Part shown: piece by piece, positions 39,608 to 48,351 of the stretch
Layout: each line of letters begins with the position of its first letter
Numbering within the stretch: position 1 is the stretch's first letter
Assembly (NCBI RefSeq): GCF_037974355.1
Contig: NZ_CP150235.1
Location: 186,001-250,000, forward strand
DNA: 64,000 nt
Source of the DNA: Paenibacillus sp. FSL R5-0517
GTDB taxonomy: Bacteria; Bacillota; Bacilli; Paenibacillales; Paenibacillaceae
Direction: 5' to 3'
Made by a program: the position numbers and the translations under genes
Notes under the pieces: generated by a model
The model's input: the letters and a program-made list of their open reading frames with translations, nothing else
What the model was told of the DNA's origin: nothing
Databases searched by the model: none

Positions 39608-40899
39608 ACGAGAATACCTCCTTTTAATTTTTGAATCGCATGGATAAAGACATCTGGTTTGCCGAATCCGCCTGCTTTGGTAATCACATGCAGATCATCA
39701 ATGCCTATAAACTTGGAGATCGGTACGCCGATTTCAAGCTCATCCAGCAGCTCGAAGCCGCTAATATTCCATTTCAGACAGATTTGTTTTGCCGTATCGC
39801 CACCAGTCATGGAGACACCCTTGAACAGTCCCTCTTCCAATAGTCTGGCACAGATCTCACCCATCGCGAGTACAATTTCATTGCTAACTTCGGTGTGATT
39901 AAGTCCCCGAACTTCGCCCGTGGCACGAGCCAATTCAATATCAATCTGTTCAGCGGTGGAGTAAAGGACGACATCTTGTCCTTCCAGCGCTTTGTCGCGG
40001 ACCTCGTTATAGACACGTTCCATCTCTTCTGCACGGTCTGCGGTCGCGGATACCGCTTTGAAGGAGTGGAAGGAGACAGAAGCCACGCGGGATTTGCGCA
40101 GCAAGCGACTCAACTGCTCGCGCGAATTTTTGTTTACACTGCCCACCACCGTCAGGATTGGACCCGGATTCTCGGGTATGGTTAGCGCGGTAGACTTGGA
40201 TTCAAGTGCAAAGTGAGCAGGGAGGTAGTTGGCAATACCCGCTGAGCCTGCCCAGGCAAAGGTATAATCCAACTCGCGAGTCATCTGTAGTACCAGCTCC
40301 AGATGGCTTTCCTCGGTGGAGTCCACCAGGACGTAAGGAGTATTGTTTTCCTTCAACTGTTTCAGCTTGGCACAAAGATGATGCTGGCCGGCTTCCAGAT
40401 CGGCGACGGTGATCTCGCCAACTTCGTACTTGGTTTGAAGTTTCAATAAGTCCGGAAGGTAGGAAATCGTTACAGGTGTCTTCGGATCATGGGCAATTTC
40501 AGTATCTGCCAGTGGAACGCCATTCAGGTAATGAATTCCGTCCAGAATAGTCCGGTTATTTTTCGGATATCCTGGAGCAATCATCATAAAATCAGGCTTA
40601 ACTACATCATACACAGCATCAATCTCGATGCCGATATTGCCGCGCATGGTGGAGTCCATCTTTTTGAAAATCGTCTCAAATCCATTATTCGTTAGCAACT
40701 CAGCAGCCCGATATACACGTTCATACGCTTCCTGCGGAGATATGGAACGACTATCTGTATCAAAGACGACAGCATCGTATTGTGTAAGAGGTTCTTCATT
40801 CATATTAAAAAGAACACTGGTTTTCAAGCCATGGCGGGCAAGCTGCACCCCGCTGTCATTGGCACCGGTCAAATCATCTGCAATAATGGCTAATTTCAT
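39604..40899 (-). CDS. dtnK: Four-carbon acid sugar kinase (DUF1537, DtnK-like)
   Basis: A 431-aa kinase of the DUF1537 family, with N-terminal MKLAIIADDLTGANDSGVQL and FKKMDSTMRGN, and C-terminal SMTGGDTAKQIC and ITKAGGFG. Members phosphorylate D-threonate, D-erythronate or related acids at O4. AAGGAGGG 8 nt before ATG 40899 supports this start; the frame runs on to 40923. It lies between a KdgT-type permease and pdxA2, so import, kinase and dehydrogenase/decarboxylase steps are all present. Confidence 0.9.
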   Translation of the reverse strand: MKLAIIADDLTGANDSGVQLARHGLKTSVLFNMNEEPLTQYDAVVFDTDSRSISPQEAYERVYRAAELLTNNGFETIFKKMDSTMRGNIGIEIDAVYDVVKPDFMMIAPGYPKNNRTILDGIHYLNGVPLADTEIAHDPKTPVTISYLPDLLKLQTKYEVGEITVADLEAGQHHLCAKLKQLKENNTPYVLVDSTEESHLELVLQMTRELDYTFAWAGSAGIANYLPAHFALESKSTALTIPENPGPILTVVGSVNKNSREQLSRLLRKSRVASVSFHSFKAVSATADRAEEMERVYNEVRDKALEGQDVVLYSTAEQIDIELARATGEVRGLNHTEVSNEIVLAMGEICARLLEEGLFKGVSMTGGDTAKQICLKWNISGFELLDELEIGVPISKFIGIDDLHVITKAGGFGKPDVFIHAIQKLKGGILV

Positions 40900-40988
40900 G
40901 CAGTCATCCCTCCTTGTAAGCACAATTTTATAAAAAGTCCGTTCGGATTAGATTGTCAATTAAATTCATCAGATCAGATCAAAATCAT

Positions 40989-41975
40989 TTATGTGGTTGG
41001 TCGTTGATTGTATTTCTCGACGCCACCTGATTTCTCCAGTCGTTTGGAGAGGAACCCGATGAAGATCGGTAACAGGATAGCTGTCGTTACAACGCTCGCC
41101 GCAATTTGCACCGTAGCAATCTCCGCAATCGGGCCAAATGAAGCATTAGCAGCCACGATGGCAGCAGGTGTACCTACCGCATTGCCGGCTGTTGAACCTT
41201 CGGAAGCACCAACAATCGGGTTCCAGCCAATGGCTTTGAACAAGAAGTATCCGATTCCGCCTGTGAGAAGCACGGTTAGAACACCAAGCAGAATGCCACC
41301 TAGACCACCTTGAATGATGGAGGAGAAGTTGATTCCCATACCCAGGGAGAATGCAAAGAACGGAACAAGTTTGTCACTGCCTTTGTAAAGCCAATCCCCC
41401 AGATTACGGTCCAGATTACCAATAATGACACCAACGATGAGTGGAAGCAATACAGCAACGAATGCCATCGGGGAGAACATGCCGTTCGCAAAGCCCATTG
41501 CACCAAAGATCGAGAGCGCTACCATGGTCAGGAATGGACCATCACTGAGCGCGAGAAAAGGGTAAGCTGCCTTGTCATCTTCTTTACCGTATTGACCAGC
41601 GAGTGCGATGTAAAGACCACCGTTAGAGTTGGTCATCGCAGCGATAATGGCAAGTGGGGCCAGACCCAGGAATAAACCGCTTGAATCCGCAAACAAAATA
41701 GCGATAAAACCAAGGCCTGCACCAATCACCCATTTGAACGTAAGCAGGGTCAAACCTTTGCCGACAGATGAACCTGCCGTTTTGAACGTAATCTGTGTAC
41801 CGGCAATTAACAGGAACAGCGCAATCAGCGTACTGGCACTATTAACGAAGAGAGCTTCCGTGAATCCACCAATGCGCAGAGCATTCGGGAAGAATGTATT
41901 GATCGTTGCACCAAGCAGCAGGGGGACAACCATCATACCGCCAGGGATGCGATCTAAAGTTGCTTTAATGTTCAT
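40989..41975 (-). CDS. KdgT-type sugar-acid permease
   Basis: A 328-aa membrane protein of the 2-keto-3-deoxygluconate permease family (begins MNIKATLDRIPGGMMVVPLL; NSNGGLYIALAGQYG and EGSTAGNAVGTPAAI are conserved blocks). Around ten membrane segments. AAGGAG precedes the start. It is the first gene of the permease-kinase-dehydrogenase operon, so it probably imports a four-carbon sugar acid rather than KDG; this is inferred from the neighbours. Confidence 0.9.
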   Translation of the reverse strand: MNIKATLDRIPGGMMVVPLLLGATINTFFPNALRIGGFTEALFVNSASTLIALFLLIAGTQITFKTAGSSVGKGLTLLTFKWVIGAGLGFIAILFADSSGLFLGLAPLAIIAAMTNSNGGLYIALAGQYGKEDDKAAYPFLALSDGPFLTMVALSIFGAMGFANGMFSPMAFVAVLLPLIVGVIIGNLDRNLGDWLYKGSDKLVPFFAFSLGMGINFSSIIQGGLGGILLGVLTVLLTGGIGYFLFKAIGWNPIVGASEGSTAGNAVGTPAAIVAANASFGPIAEIATVQIAASVVTTAILLPIFIGFLSKRLEKSGGVEKYNQRPTT

Positions 41976-42005
41976 AGTAGTTAGCTCCTTATGAAGTAAT
42001 CGTTT

Positions 42006-42039
42006 TTATGAAGCGCTTGCAGGGATTATATTATCCCAT
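42006..42039 (-). promoter_or_regulatory. Possible promoter and cre-like site upstream of the permease gene
   Basis: On the minus strand GATAATATAATCC contains a good -10 (TATAAT) about 55 bp before the permease start. TGAAGCGCTTGCA (plus strand, 42009 on) is a near-palindrome resembling a cre site but one base short of the consensus. GGGAT/ATCCC arms (42024-42039) flank the -10. No GG-N10-GC sigma-54 promoter was found here. Confidence 0.4.
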
Positions 42040-42120
42040 ATCGTTTAATATAGCAACAATAAATTATTGTAAATTTTAAATAAGTATTATAGTGTTTAAA
42101 AATGCAACACAACAAGGCGA

Positions 42121-42166
42121 TAAAAAAGACGCAAACTTAAAGTTAATCTTTAAGTTTACGCCATAA
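42121..42166 (-). terminator. Terminator overlapping the prpR-like gene end
   Basis: On the minus strand GCGTAAACTTAAAG, which includes the last sense codons, pairs with CTTTAAGTTTGCGT around ATTAA, which includes the stop codon. TTTTTT follows. The terminator stem thus begins inside the coding sequence. Confidence 0.85.
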
Positions 42167-43825
42167 TGTGGCCCGGTTAATCCCCAGACGCTCCGCAGCC
42201 TTCGATTGATTGTTGTTTTCCTCCTGAAGCACAATCTGAATCACTTCTTTTTCGATCTCCTTCAGCGTACCGTTCAACTTCATTGGGCTAGAAGAAGGTT
42301 GCTGATCCAGCAAGCGGGATAAGGTAGCGGTGGAGATGACATACTCCTGCTCATTGAGTGCAGCCTGCTTGATCAGATGTTTCAGTTGGTTGACATTCAT
42401 ATGTGTGATCTGTTCTTGGATCAGCTGCAGTGCATCTTCTTTTATTCTAACCGCAGTAGTTCCGTACTTCTGGTAATATCCCGTAAGAAAATGCTGCATC
42501 AGTGGAGCCAGATCTTCTGGTCTATCCGCAAGATTTGGCATCATGATCGTATTAAGCTCCAGATCGAGTGACCAATGTGGGTTCAATGCCTGCTCCCCGA
42601 GTATAAACACCCCAATCCGGTTATGAAGGCAGCTCTGGATAAAGGAGAGCAACTCCGGATCTTCCATACGTGTCTCCATGTGGTTAATCTCTACATTTCG
42701 AACCTTGGCGAGTGGTATCTTGTGCAAATGACCTGAAGGCACTTGTGAGAGATCGATCTGTAATAACAGTCCGCCGGCAGAGTACATCTGATGAATATGT
42801 TTGACTAGAAAAGATTTACCGGAATCCGCTTCACCCAGCAGATAGATCGGTTCATGATTCTCGTAAAGTGCCCGAATGTTCTTTAATACCGCCTGCATGG
42901 TAGGGGATTCGGCAACGATAGGCTCCATCGATGCGTCCGTGAACGTTGTTATGCCGAATTGTGCAAAGGCATAGGGTTGTCCTTTTTCCAGCATGTATAC
43001 CTTGTAGTTCTTGTTGTCCAAGGTCGTTTCATAGGCGTTAACCGTGAGCTGGTAATCGTCCACCATGAACACATTTTGGACCTGGGATTGGTGGAATTCC
43101 AGACTCGTGTTGGTCAAATACATGTGATTTTCGGTCAGCGGATTGTTCTCAAAGTCGGTCAGGCTCTCGAATACGACTTCATTCCGTTCATTTAAAATAA
43201 GCAAATTCGGATGTTCCCGTGTAACCAGGTCATTCAGTATGATCGATATCGCATGATTTTTGCTCAAATAACGGTAGACCAACTGCGCATCTGCCATTGC
43301 TCTAAGGATGGATTCCTGACCGGATTGGATTAACAATCCCTCCAGACCATAGGTCTTCGCGGTGTTGACGGTGATCACATCCCCGACAATCTGGCGGTAC
43401 CCGGAAGCTTTCAACTCCAGGAGCAATCGTGCCACATCTTCCGAGCTATGTATGGTATAGACCTTGAGAGGCAGATCCATCAGATCAATAATCGATTGTG
43501 CACCAGAGGTGATGTTGGAGAAACCAACAATCGCTGTCTGACCGTTAAACTGGCTTGCCAGGGTGAGTGAACGAATCATATCATAACCCGATAACTGCAC
43601 ATCAATGACGGGAATGGTGACTGCTTTTTTAATCAATTGGGCGGTACCGCCGCGGCTAATGATAATCTCTGCCCCATTTTTCTCAGCTTGGATTGCTAGC
43701 TCCACGCCTTTCGCCAAGTCGCCCACGTCTGTCTGAATGGTTAACTGGGGAAAACGGGGAATGCACTCTTGTATAATAGGAATCATCGATTCGTAGGGAG
43801 CAATAAAGTGAACTCGTGTACGCAT
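42143..43825 (-). CDS. PrpR-like regulator lacking the sigma-54 contact motif
   Basis: About 560 aa from ATG 43825 (MRTRVHFIAPYES), with AGG-rich sequence upstream; the frame runs on to 43909. In order: a PrpR_N sensor domain (GAEIIISRGGTAQLI, IPVIDVQLSGYDMI), a PAS-like middle, an AAA+ remnant with Walker A GEADSGKS, and a C-terminal Fis-type helix-turn-helix (NQSKAAERLGINRATLWRKL). The GAFTGA loop needed to contact sigma-54 is absent, and Walker B (IGVFILGEQAL) lacks the acidic pair. It probably controls the downstream permease/dtnK/pdxA2 operon with sigma-A polymerase; the ligand is likely a sugar acid (inference). Confidence 0.85.
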   Translation of the reverse strand: MRTRVHFIAPYESMIPIIQECIPRFPQLTIQTDVGDLAKGVELAIQAEKNGAEIIISRGGTAQLIKKAVTIPVIDVQLSGYDMIRSLTLASQFNGQTAIVGFSNITSGAQSIIDLMDLPLKVYTIHSSEDVARLLLELKASGYRQIVGDVITVNTAKTYGLEGLLIQSGQESILRAMADAQLVYRYLSKNHAISIILNDLVTREHPNLLILNERNEVVFESLTDFENNPLTENHMYLTNTSLEFHQSQVQNVFMVDDYQLTVNAYETTLDNKNYKVYMLEKGQPYAFAQFGITTFTDASMEPIVAESPTMQAVLKNIRALYENHEPIYLLGEADSGKSFLVKHIHQMYSAGGLLLQIDLSQVPSGHLHKIPLAKVRNVEINHMETRMEDPELLSFIQSCLHNRIGVFILGEQALNPHWSLDLELNTIMMPNLADRPEDLAPLMQHFLTGYYQKYGTTAVRIKEDALQLIQEQITHMNVNQLKHLIKQAALNEQEYVISTATLSRLLDQQPSSSPMKLNGTLKEIEKEVIQIVLQEENNNQSKAAERLGINRATLWRKLKD

Positions 43826-44049
43826 AATTTTCCTGCCTTTATCGAAAACTTTGATCCCCTTATTATAGCCAACTTGCGAAGGAATGGCACCTATGGGGGG
43901 AATCAACACGGCTACATCCGAAAAATGGATATGGATATGGCTTAACTCACCAAGTGAAATGTGATGAAGTGCACTGAATCGAATCCTTAACTATTTCAAA
44001 ATTAATGGATCATTGCACACGCTAAGTATAGAGAAATGAGGAGTTTTAT

Positions 44050-44268
44050 ATGGGAGACATTCATAAAGTAGCTGAGCCAGATCACATCATTAAGAATGTT
44101 GTCGCAAAGTTCCCGTGCAGAGTCCTGTGGAGTGAAGGCCGTCCATGTCTGGAGTATCAACGTGAAGAGGATTTAGCCCAGATCGAAGAATACATTCGTA
44201 CAGTGTACAATGTTGAGCTGTTGGATGTGTTTTTCACCGCGGTGGAGAGCCTTCCGGTTGAGCTATAG
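44050..44268 (+). CDS. Small protein of unknown function
   Basis: A 72-aa soluble acidic protein (begins MGDIHKVAEPDHIIKNVV) with GAGGAG spaced correctly before ATG 44050 and a terminator after it. No recognised motif. Lies just upstream of the pspA operon but is separated from it by the terminator. Confidence 0.7.
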   Translation: MGDIHKVAEPDHIIKNVVAKFPCRVLWSEGRPCLEYQREEDLAQIEEYIRTVYNVELLDVFFTAVESLPVEL

Positions 44269-44291
44269 GCTAGTTCTGAAGTTAGGGCGTG

Positions 44292-44319
44292 AGACGACAC
44301 TACAGGTGCTCGTCTTTTC
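44292..44319 (+). terminator. Terminator after the 72-aa gene
   Basis: AGACGACAC pairs with GTGCTCGTCT (one bulged C) around TACAG; TTTTCTT follows. Confidence 0.8.
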
Positions 44320-44373
44320 TTATTTTGCGCTATGATCGTGTGAATTTGGTCGTATGGACTCCACTTGCCATCG

Positions 44374-44400
44374 TGAAATGTGAAACGTATGTGGGCGTAT
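44374..44400 (+). promoter_or_regulatory. Sigma-W-like promoter of the pspA operon
   Basis: TGAAAT (44374-44379), 16 bp, then CGTAT (44396-44400), against the ECF sigma-W consensus TGAAAC-N16/17-CGTA. It lies 48 bp before the pspA start. In B. subtilis the homologous operon is a sigma-W target. Confidence 0.65.
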
Positions 44401-44447
44401 TCATGTATTATAGTATACATATGAACTTTTCGGAGGAGGAACACGTA

Positions 44448-45152
44448 ATGGGAATCTTATCGAGGTTTAGAGACGTGATGAAAGCGAATGTGAACAACAT
44501 GCTGTCTCGGGCAGAAGACCCGGAGAAGAGCGTGAATGAGTATATGCGCAACCTGAGCAGTGATCTGGGGCAGGTGAAGGCCGAGACGACGGCGGTGTTG
44601 TCGGATGAGAGCCGGGCGAAGCGAGCACTGGATGAGTGCAGCGCCGAGGTCAAGAAGTTACAGCGGTACGCAGAGAAATCGGCGGAGTCCGGAGACGAAG
44701 ACAAGGCACGTAATTTTCTGGAGAAGAAAGTGAAGCTGGCTGACAAATTAAACGAATTACAGGCTGCCTATGAACGTGCTTCCGCCAAAGCCAAGATGAT
44801 GAAGCATATGAACGATAAGCTGGTTGCCGATCTGGGGCAACTGGAAGCGCGGCATGCCGAACTGAAAGGACGCATGACAGATGCGAAGGCGCAGCAACAG
44901 ACCAATGAACGGAATGCATCTGCGGGCAAGGCTGATGCCGCATTGAAGGCCATGGAAGACAAGGCCAACCAGGCATTGAACGAAGCAGAAGCGTTGGCAG
45001 AACTGCGTGCTGGAGCACAGGAAGATGATCTGGACGAATTAATCGCCCAGCTTGAGAGGGACATGAACGCAGATGCGGGTAATAATGAACATGCTTCGCC
45101 AAGTGCGGATGAAGAACTCGCAGCGATTCAGGAGAAGCTGAAGAATAAATAA
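44448..45152 (+). CDS. pspA: PspA/IM30 membrane-stress protein
   Basis: A 234-aa coiled-coil protein (ESCRT-III-like superfamily) that binds and protects stressed membranes. It begins GILSRFRDVMKANVNNMLSR, the N-terminal amphipathic helix of PspA, followed by long heptad-rich helices. GGAGGAGG precedes ATG 44448; the frame is open to 44289 but those codons lie upstream of the site. First gene of a four-gene operon matching B. subtilis pspA-ydjG-ydjH-ydjI. Confidence 0.95.
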   Translation: MGILSRFRDVMKANVNNMLSRAEDPEKSVNEYMRNLSSDLGQVKAETTAVLSDESRAKRALDECSAEVKKLQRYAEKSAESGDEDKARNFLEKKVKLADKLNELQAAYERASAKAKMMKHMNDKLVADLGQLEARHAELKGRMTDAKAQQQTNERNASAGKADAALKAMEDKANQALNEAEALAELRAGAQEDDLDELIAQLERDMNADAGNNEHASPSADEELAAIQEKLKNK

Positions 45153-45188
45153 TACGTTACACCATTTCGTTAACATTGAGGTGAGCAG

Positions 45189-46220
45189 ATGCCGGTTATT
45201 GAATATAAATGTCCCAACTGCGGCAGTGGTATGATCTTTGACAGTGTGTCAGGTGCACTATCCTGTCCCAGCTGCGGCCGCCAGGACAACATAGAGCAGA
45301 TCCCCGATCCATTGAAGAGACAGGTATTCACCGAAGATGAGGTCAAGGAATACCACTGTAACAGCTGCGGAGCTGACATTGTGACAGAGCCGGAGACGAG
45401 TGCGACGACATGCAGTTTCTGCGGTGCAGCGGTTGTACTCAGTGATCGGCTGACGGGCAATCTTGCCCCTGCGATGGTGATTCCCTTTTCGATCAACAAG
45501 GATCAAGCCAAACAGGCTTTCAAAAAGTGGTGCAAAAACGGCTTGTTAACGCCAACTGGCTTCATGTCCGCCGATCGAATTCAGAGCATTACCGGCATGT
45601 ACGTACCGTTCTGGTTGTATGAGTTACATAACAAGATCGAAGTGCATGGCCGTGGCACCAAGGTCAGATCCTACACCCAGGGCGACTACCATTACACGGA
45701 AACACAGCATTTCGATATATATCGCAGAATTCGGCTGAATTACGTGAATCTGCCCATCGATGCATCGGAGAAAATGAAGGATGAACTGATGGATAAGCTG
45801 GAGCCTTTTCCATATAATCAGCTGAAATCGTTCAAGACCCCGTATCTAGCGGGGTATATTGCGGAAAAGTATAGCTATACGGACGAGGAACTTTTTCCAC
45901 GGGCCAAGGATAAGACGAGATCTTACATTGATTCTTATATTGCCTCAACCGTATCTGGTTATAGCAGCGTGAGCTATACAGATAAACAGATTGATACCAC
46001 GCTCAAACATGCGGACTATGTGCTGCTCCCGGTGTGGATGGTCAACTATGACTACAATCGGGCACAGTATACCTTTGCCATGAATGGACAGACAGGTAAA
46101 GTGGTCGGTAAACCGCCGATCAGCAAAGCCAAAGTGGCCGGATGGTTCGCAGGAGTATCTGCCGTCTCGTTGCTGTCACTGAAGCTGGTTTCCTGGATGA
46201 TGGGAGGTGGATTCTTATGA
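45189..46220 (+). CDS. ydjG: YdjG-like zinc-ribbon membrane protein
   Basis: A 343-aa protein with two zinc ribbons at the N terminus (CPNCGSG...CPSCG and CNSCGAD...CSFCG), a central conserved region (YVPFWLYELHNKIEVHGRG) and a C-terminal transmembrane helix (AGWFAGVSAVSLLSLKLVSW). In B. subtilis YdjG and YdjH form a membrane anchor for YdjI and PspA. GAGGTGAG precedes ATG 45189. The end overlaps ydjH by 4 nt. Confidence 0.88.
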   Translation: MPVIEYKCPNCGSGMIFDSVSGALSCPSCGRQDNIEQIPDPLKRQVFTEDEVKEYHCNSCGADIVTEPETSATTCSFCGAAVVLSDRLTGNLAPAMVIPFSINKDQAKQAFKKWCKNGLLTPTGFMSADRIQSITGMYVPFWLYELHNKIEVHGRGTKVRSYTQGDYHYTETQHFDIYRRIRLNYVNLPIDASEKMKDELMDKLEPFPYNQLKSFKTPYLAGYIAEKYSYTDEELFPRAKDKTRSYIDSYIASTVSGYSSVSYTDKQIDTTLKHADYVLLPVWMVNYDYNRAQYTFAMNGQTGKVVGKPPISKAKVAGWFAGVSAVSLLSLKLVSWMMGGGFL

Positions 46221-47020
46221 GAAAAAGAACCCCTCTGGTTGTCGTGATGGCTACACTCATTTTACTAATGGTAACGCTTGTTGCTCCGTTGATTCCCATG
46301 TCATCGGCATCCGCAGCGGAGAGCAAAAATCTCATCTACGATGAGGCCAACCTGCTAAGTGAACAGGATAAGGTTGAGCTGAATGCACTTGCGAATCAGT
46401 ATGGCGCGGAACGGCAGACGGACTTTGTTATTTTGACAACAAATAATATAGAGAATCAGGATGTTGTGCTTTTAACAGAAGATTTTTATGATAAGCAGGG
46501 GCTAGGGTACGATAAGAAATTTGGTAATGCTGTCATATTGACGATGGATATGAATAATCGCGAAGTGTACCTGGCTGGATTTTATAAGGCAAAAGAATAT
46601 CTGAGTGATCAGCGGCTGGATTCTATCCGTAACCGGATTACCTCTGAATTGTCCAGTGGGGATTATAAACTTGCATTTGAGAAATATATTGAGCTCTCAT
46701 ACAAATATATGGGGTATGAACCTGGTGTGAATCCGAACAATATTTTGTTTAACGGATGGTTTCAGTTAGGAGTCTCGGTCGTTCTTGGGGGGATTGTTGT
46801 TGGTATTATGACCTATCGTTCCGGCGGACGTGTCACAGTCAATCGTGCGACTTATGAGGATTCAAGCAATTCCAGTGTAATAGATCGTCAGGATCGTTAT
46901 ATCCGTACAACCGTAACCAAGCGCAAAATCGAGAAGAACAATAACAACGGTGGCGGAGGCGGCGGAGGAGGTACATCGCGAGGTGGCCACTCACATAGTG
47001 GAAGTAGAGGATCATTTTAA
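46217..47020 (+). CDS. ydjH: YdjH-like TPM-domain membrane protein
   Basis: A 267-aa protein with an N-terminal signal peptide or anchor (LVVVMATLILLMVTLVAPLI), an extracytoplasmic TPM domain (LIYDEANLLSEQDKVEL, TDFVILTTNNI, GNAVILTMDMNNREVYL), a TM segment (GVSVVLGGIVVGIMTY) and a Gly/His/Ser-rich cytoplasmic end (GGGGGGG, then HSHSGSRGSF). The start ATG 46217 overlaps the ydjG stop. Partner of YdjG in the PspA/YdjI membrane complex by analogy. Confidence 0.87.
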   Translation: MRKRTPLVVVMATLILLMVTLVAPLIPMSSASAAESKNLIYDEANLLSEQDKVELNALANQYGAERQTDFVILTTNNIENQDVVLLTEDFYDKQGLGYDKKFGNAVILTMDMNNREVYLAGFYKAKEYLSDQRLDSIRNRITSELSSGDYKLAFEKYIELSYKYMGYEPGVNPNNILFNGWFQLGVSVVLGGIVVGIMTYRSGGRVTVNRATYEDSSNSSVIDRQDRYIRTTVTKRKIEKNNNNGGGGGGGGTSRGGHSHSGSRGSF

Positions 47021-47067
47021 TAACTACTTAGTATACGGATTTTCTAATAGAAGGGATGGGGACAAGT

Positions 47068-48102
47068 ATGGGATTTTTCAGAAATCAGTTTTCGAATGTG
47101 GTGGAATGGGAAGAGTTTAGAGATGACATGATATTTTGGAAGTGGAGCAACCGGGAGATCAAGAAGGGGAGTAAACTTATCATCCGTTCTGGTCAGGACG
47201 CCATTTTCCTGAATAACGGTAAAGTGGAAGGGATTTTTGAGGACGAAGGATCATTTAATATCGATTCCGAGATCATTCCGTTTCTTTCTACCTTAAAAGG
47301 GTTCAAGTTCGGATTCAACAGCGGTATGCGGGTGGAGGTATTGTTTGTAAATACCAAAGAGTTTACCGTGCGCTGGGGCACGCAAAGTCCGGTATTAATT
47401 CCGACACCACAACTCCCGGGTGGAATGCCGATTCGGGCCAACGGTACGTTTAACTTCAAAGTGAGTGACTACGTGACCCTGATCGATAAGATTGCAGGCA
47501 TCAAGCAGAGTTATCTGGTGGAGGATGTCAAAATCCGAATCACTTCCGTGCTGGATCAGCTTCTAATGAAGTGGATTAGCCGTGAAGGAAAGGATATGTT
47601 CAACCTGCAGGCCAATGCATCGGATATTGCCAAAGGGATTCAGGAAGATCTGGATATGCAGATGATGGACATCGGCATTGGGATTACCGGTTTCCAGGTA
47701 ATGAGCTTCAATTATCCAAAAGAGATTCAGGATATGATTACGAAGACCGCTTCGCATGAGATGATTGGTAATCTGCAAAAGTATCAGCAGGTCAGCATGA
47801 CAGACGGTATCTCATCCGGTAAAGTACAGGGCGGCGGCGCGGCCTCGGATATGGCAGGCATGATGATGGGCATGAACATGGCCAATGAAATGATGAAGAA
47901 CATGAACCAGAACCAGAACAACAATAATGCCAATTCGTCTCAGAATCAGAACGCGGACCAGAAGCCAGCGGGCAATAGCAACGGTGATGCAGGTAACTCT
48001 CCATCTACAGAGGGCAACAAGAAGCCTAACTTCTGTCCGAACTGTGGAGCTAAAAATGAAGGAGCCAACTTCTGTCCAAACTGTGGTCAGAAGCTGGGCT
48101 AA
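47068..48102 (+). CDS. ydjI: YdjI-like SPFH-domain protein with C-terminal zinc ribbon
   Basis: A 344-aa protein with an SPFH/virion-core-type domain (FRNQFSNVVEWEEFRDDMIF, IRANGTFNFKVSDYVTLID), a Met/Asn/Gln-rich linker and a double CPNCG zinc ribbon at the C terminus (FCPNCGAKNEGANFCPNCG). AAGGGATGGGG precedes ATG 47068; the in-frame ATG 47056 lies within that region. In B. subtilis YdjI is recruited to the membrane by YdjGH and binds PspA. Last gene of the operon. Confidence 0.9.
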   Translation: MGFFRNQFSNVVEWEEFRDDMIFWKWSNREIKKGSKLIIRSGQDAIFLNNGKVEGIFEDEGSFNIDSEIIPFLSTLKGFKFGFNSGMRVEVLFVNTKEFTVRWGTQSPVLIPTPQLPGGMPIRANGTFNFKVSDYVTLIDKIAGIKQSYLVEDVKIRITSVLDQLLMKWISREGKDMFNLQANASDIAKGIQEDLDMQMMDIGIGITGFQVMSFNYPKEIQDMITKTASHEMIGNLQKYQQVSMTDGISSGKVQGGGAASDMAGMMMGMNMANEMMKNMNQNQNNNNANSSQNQNADQKPAGNSNGDAGNSPSTEGNKKPNFCPNCGAKNEGANFCPNCGQKLG

Positions 48103-48120
48103 TAAAATAAACACAGGTAG

Positions 48121-48170
48121 GGGTTAGGTTCGCAGGAAGTGAAATTACTGCGGAGCTAGCCCTTTTTTTT
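48121..48170 (+). terminator. Terminator of the pspA-ydjGHI operon
   Basis: GGGTTAGGTTCGCAG pairs with CTGCGGAGCTAGCCC (three non-Watson-Crick positions), followed by eight T residues. Confidence 0.85.
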
Positions 48171-48244
48171 GTTGGGATGCATAGTTATTACAACAGGGTG
48201 ATGAGCGGCAAGCCAATTCATTTATTGTAGTTTAGATAAAACAG

Positions 48245-48286
48245 TTGACAACTAATAACAAATCATTTATCTTTAAATTAAGATAT
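48245..48286 (+). promoter_or_regulatory. Promoter with MhqR-like box, upstream of the DUF896 gene
   Basis: TTGACA (48245-48250) and TATCTT (48268-48273) are a -35/-10 pair with 17-bp spacing. The palindrome TATCTTTAAATTAAGATAT (48268-48286) covers the -10. Its exact reverse complement recurs at 48602-48620 before the dioxygenase gene. It resembles the B. subtilis MhqR box (tATCTcgaAtTcgAgATa). Confidence 0.65.
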
Positions 48287-48351
48287 TTAATTTGAGTATA
48301 AAACCCAACACAAACAAATATCTTTAATCCATTACATGAGGAGAGATCAAG

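Noticed and set aside
42009-42022. Full cre site before the KdgT-type permease gene
   Set aside because: The palindromic core AAGCGCTT is present but the spacing is one base short of the consensus; kept only as a weak candidate in the promoter entry.
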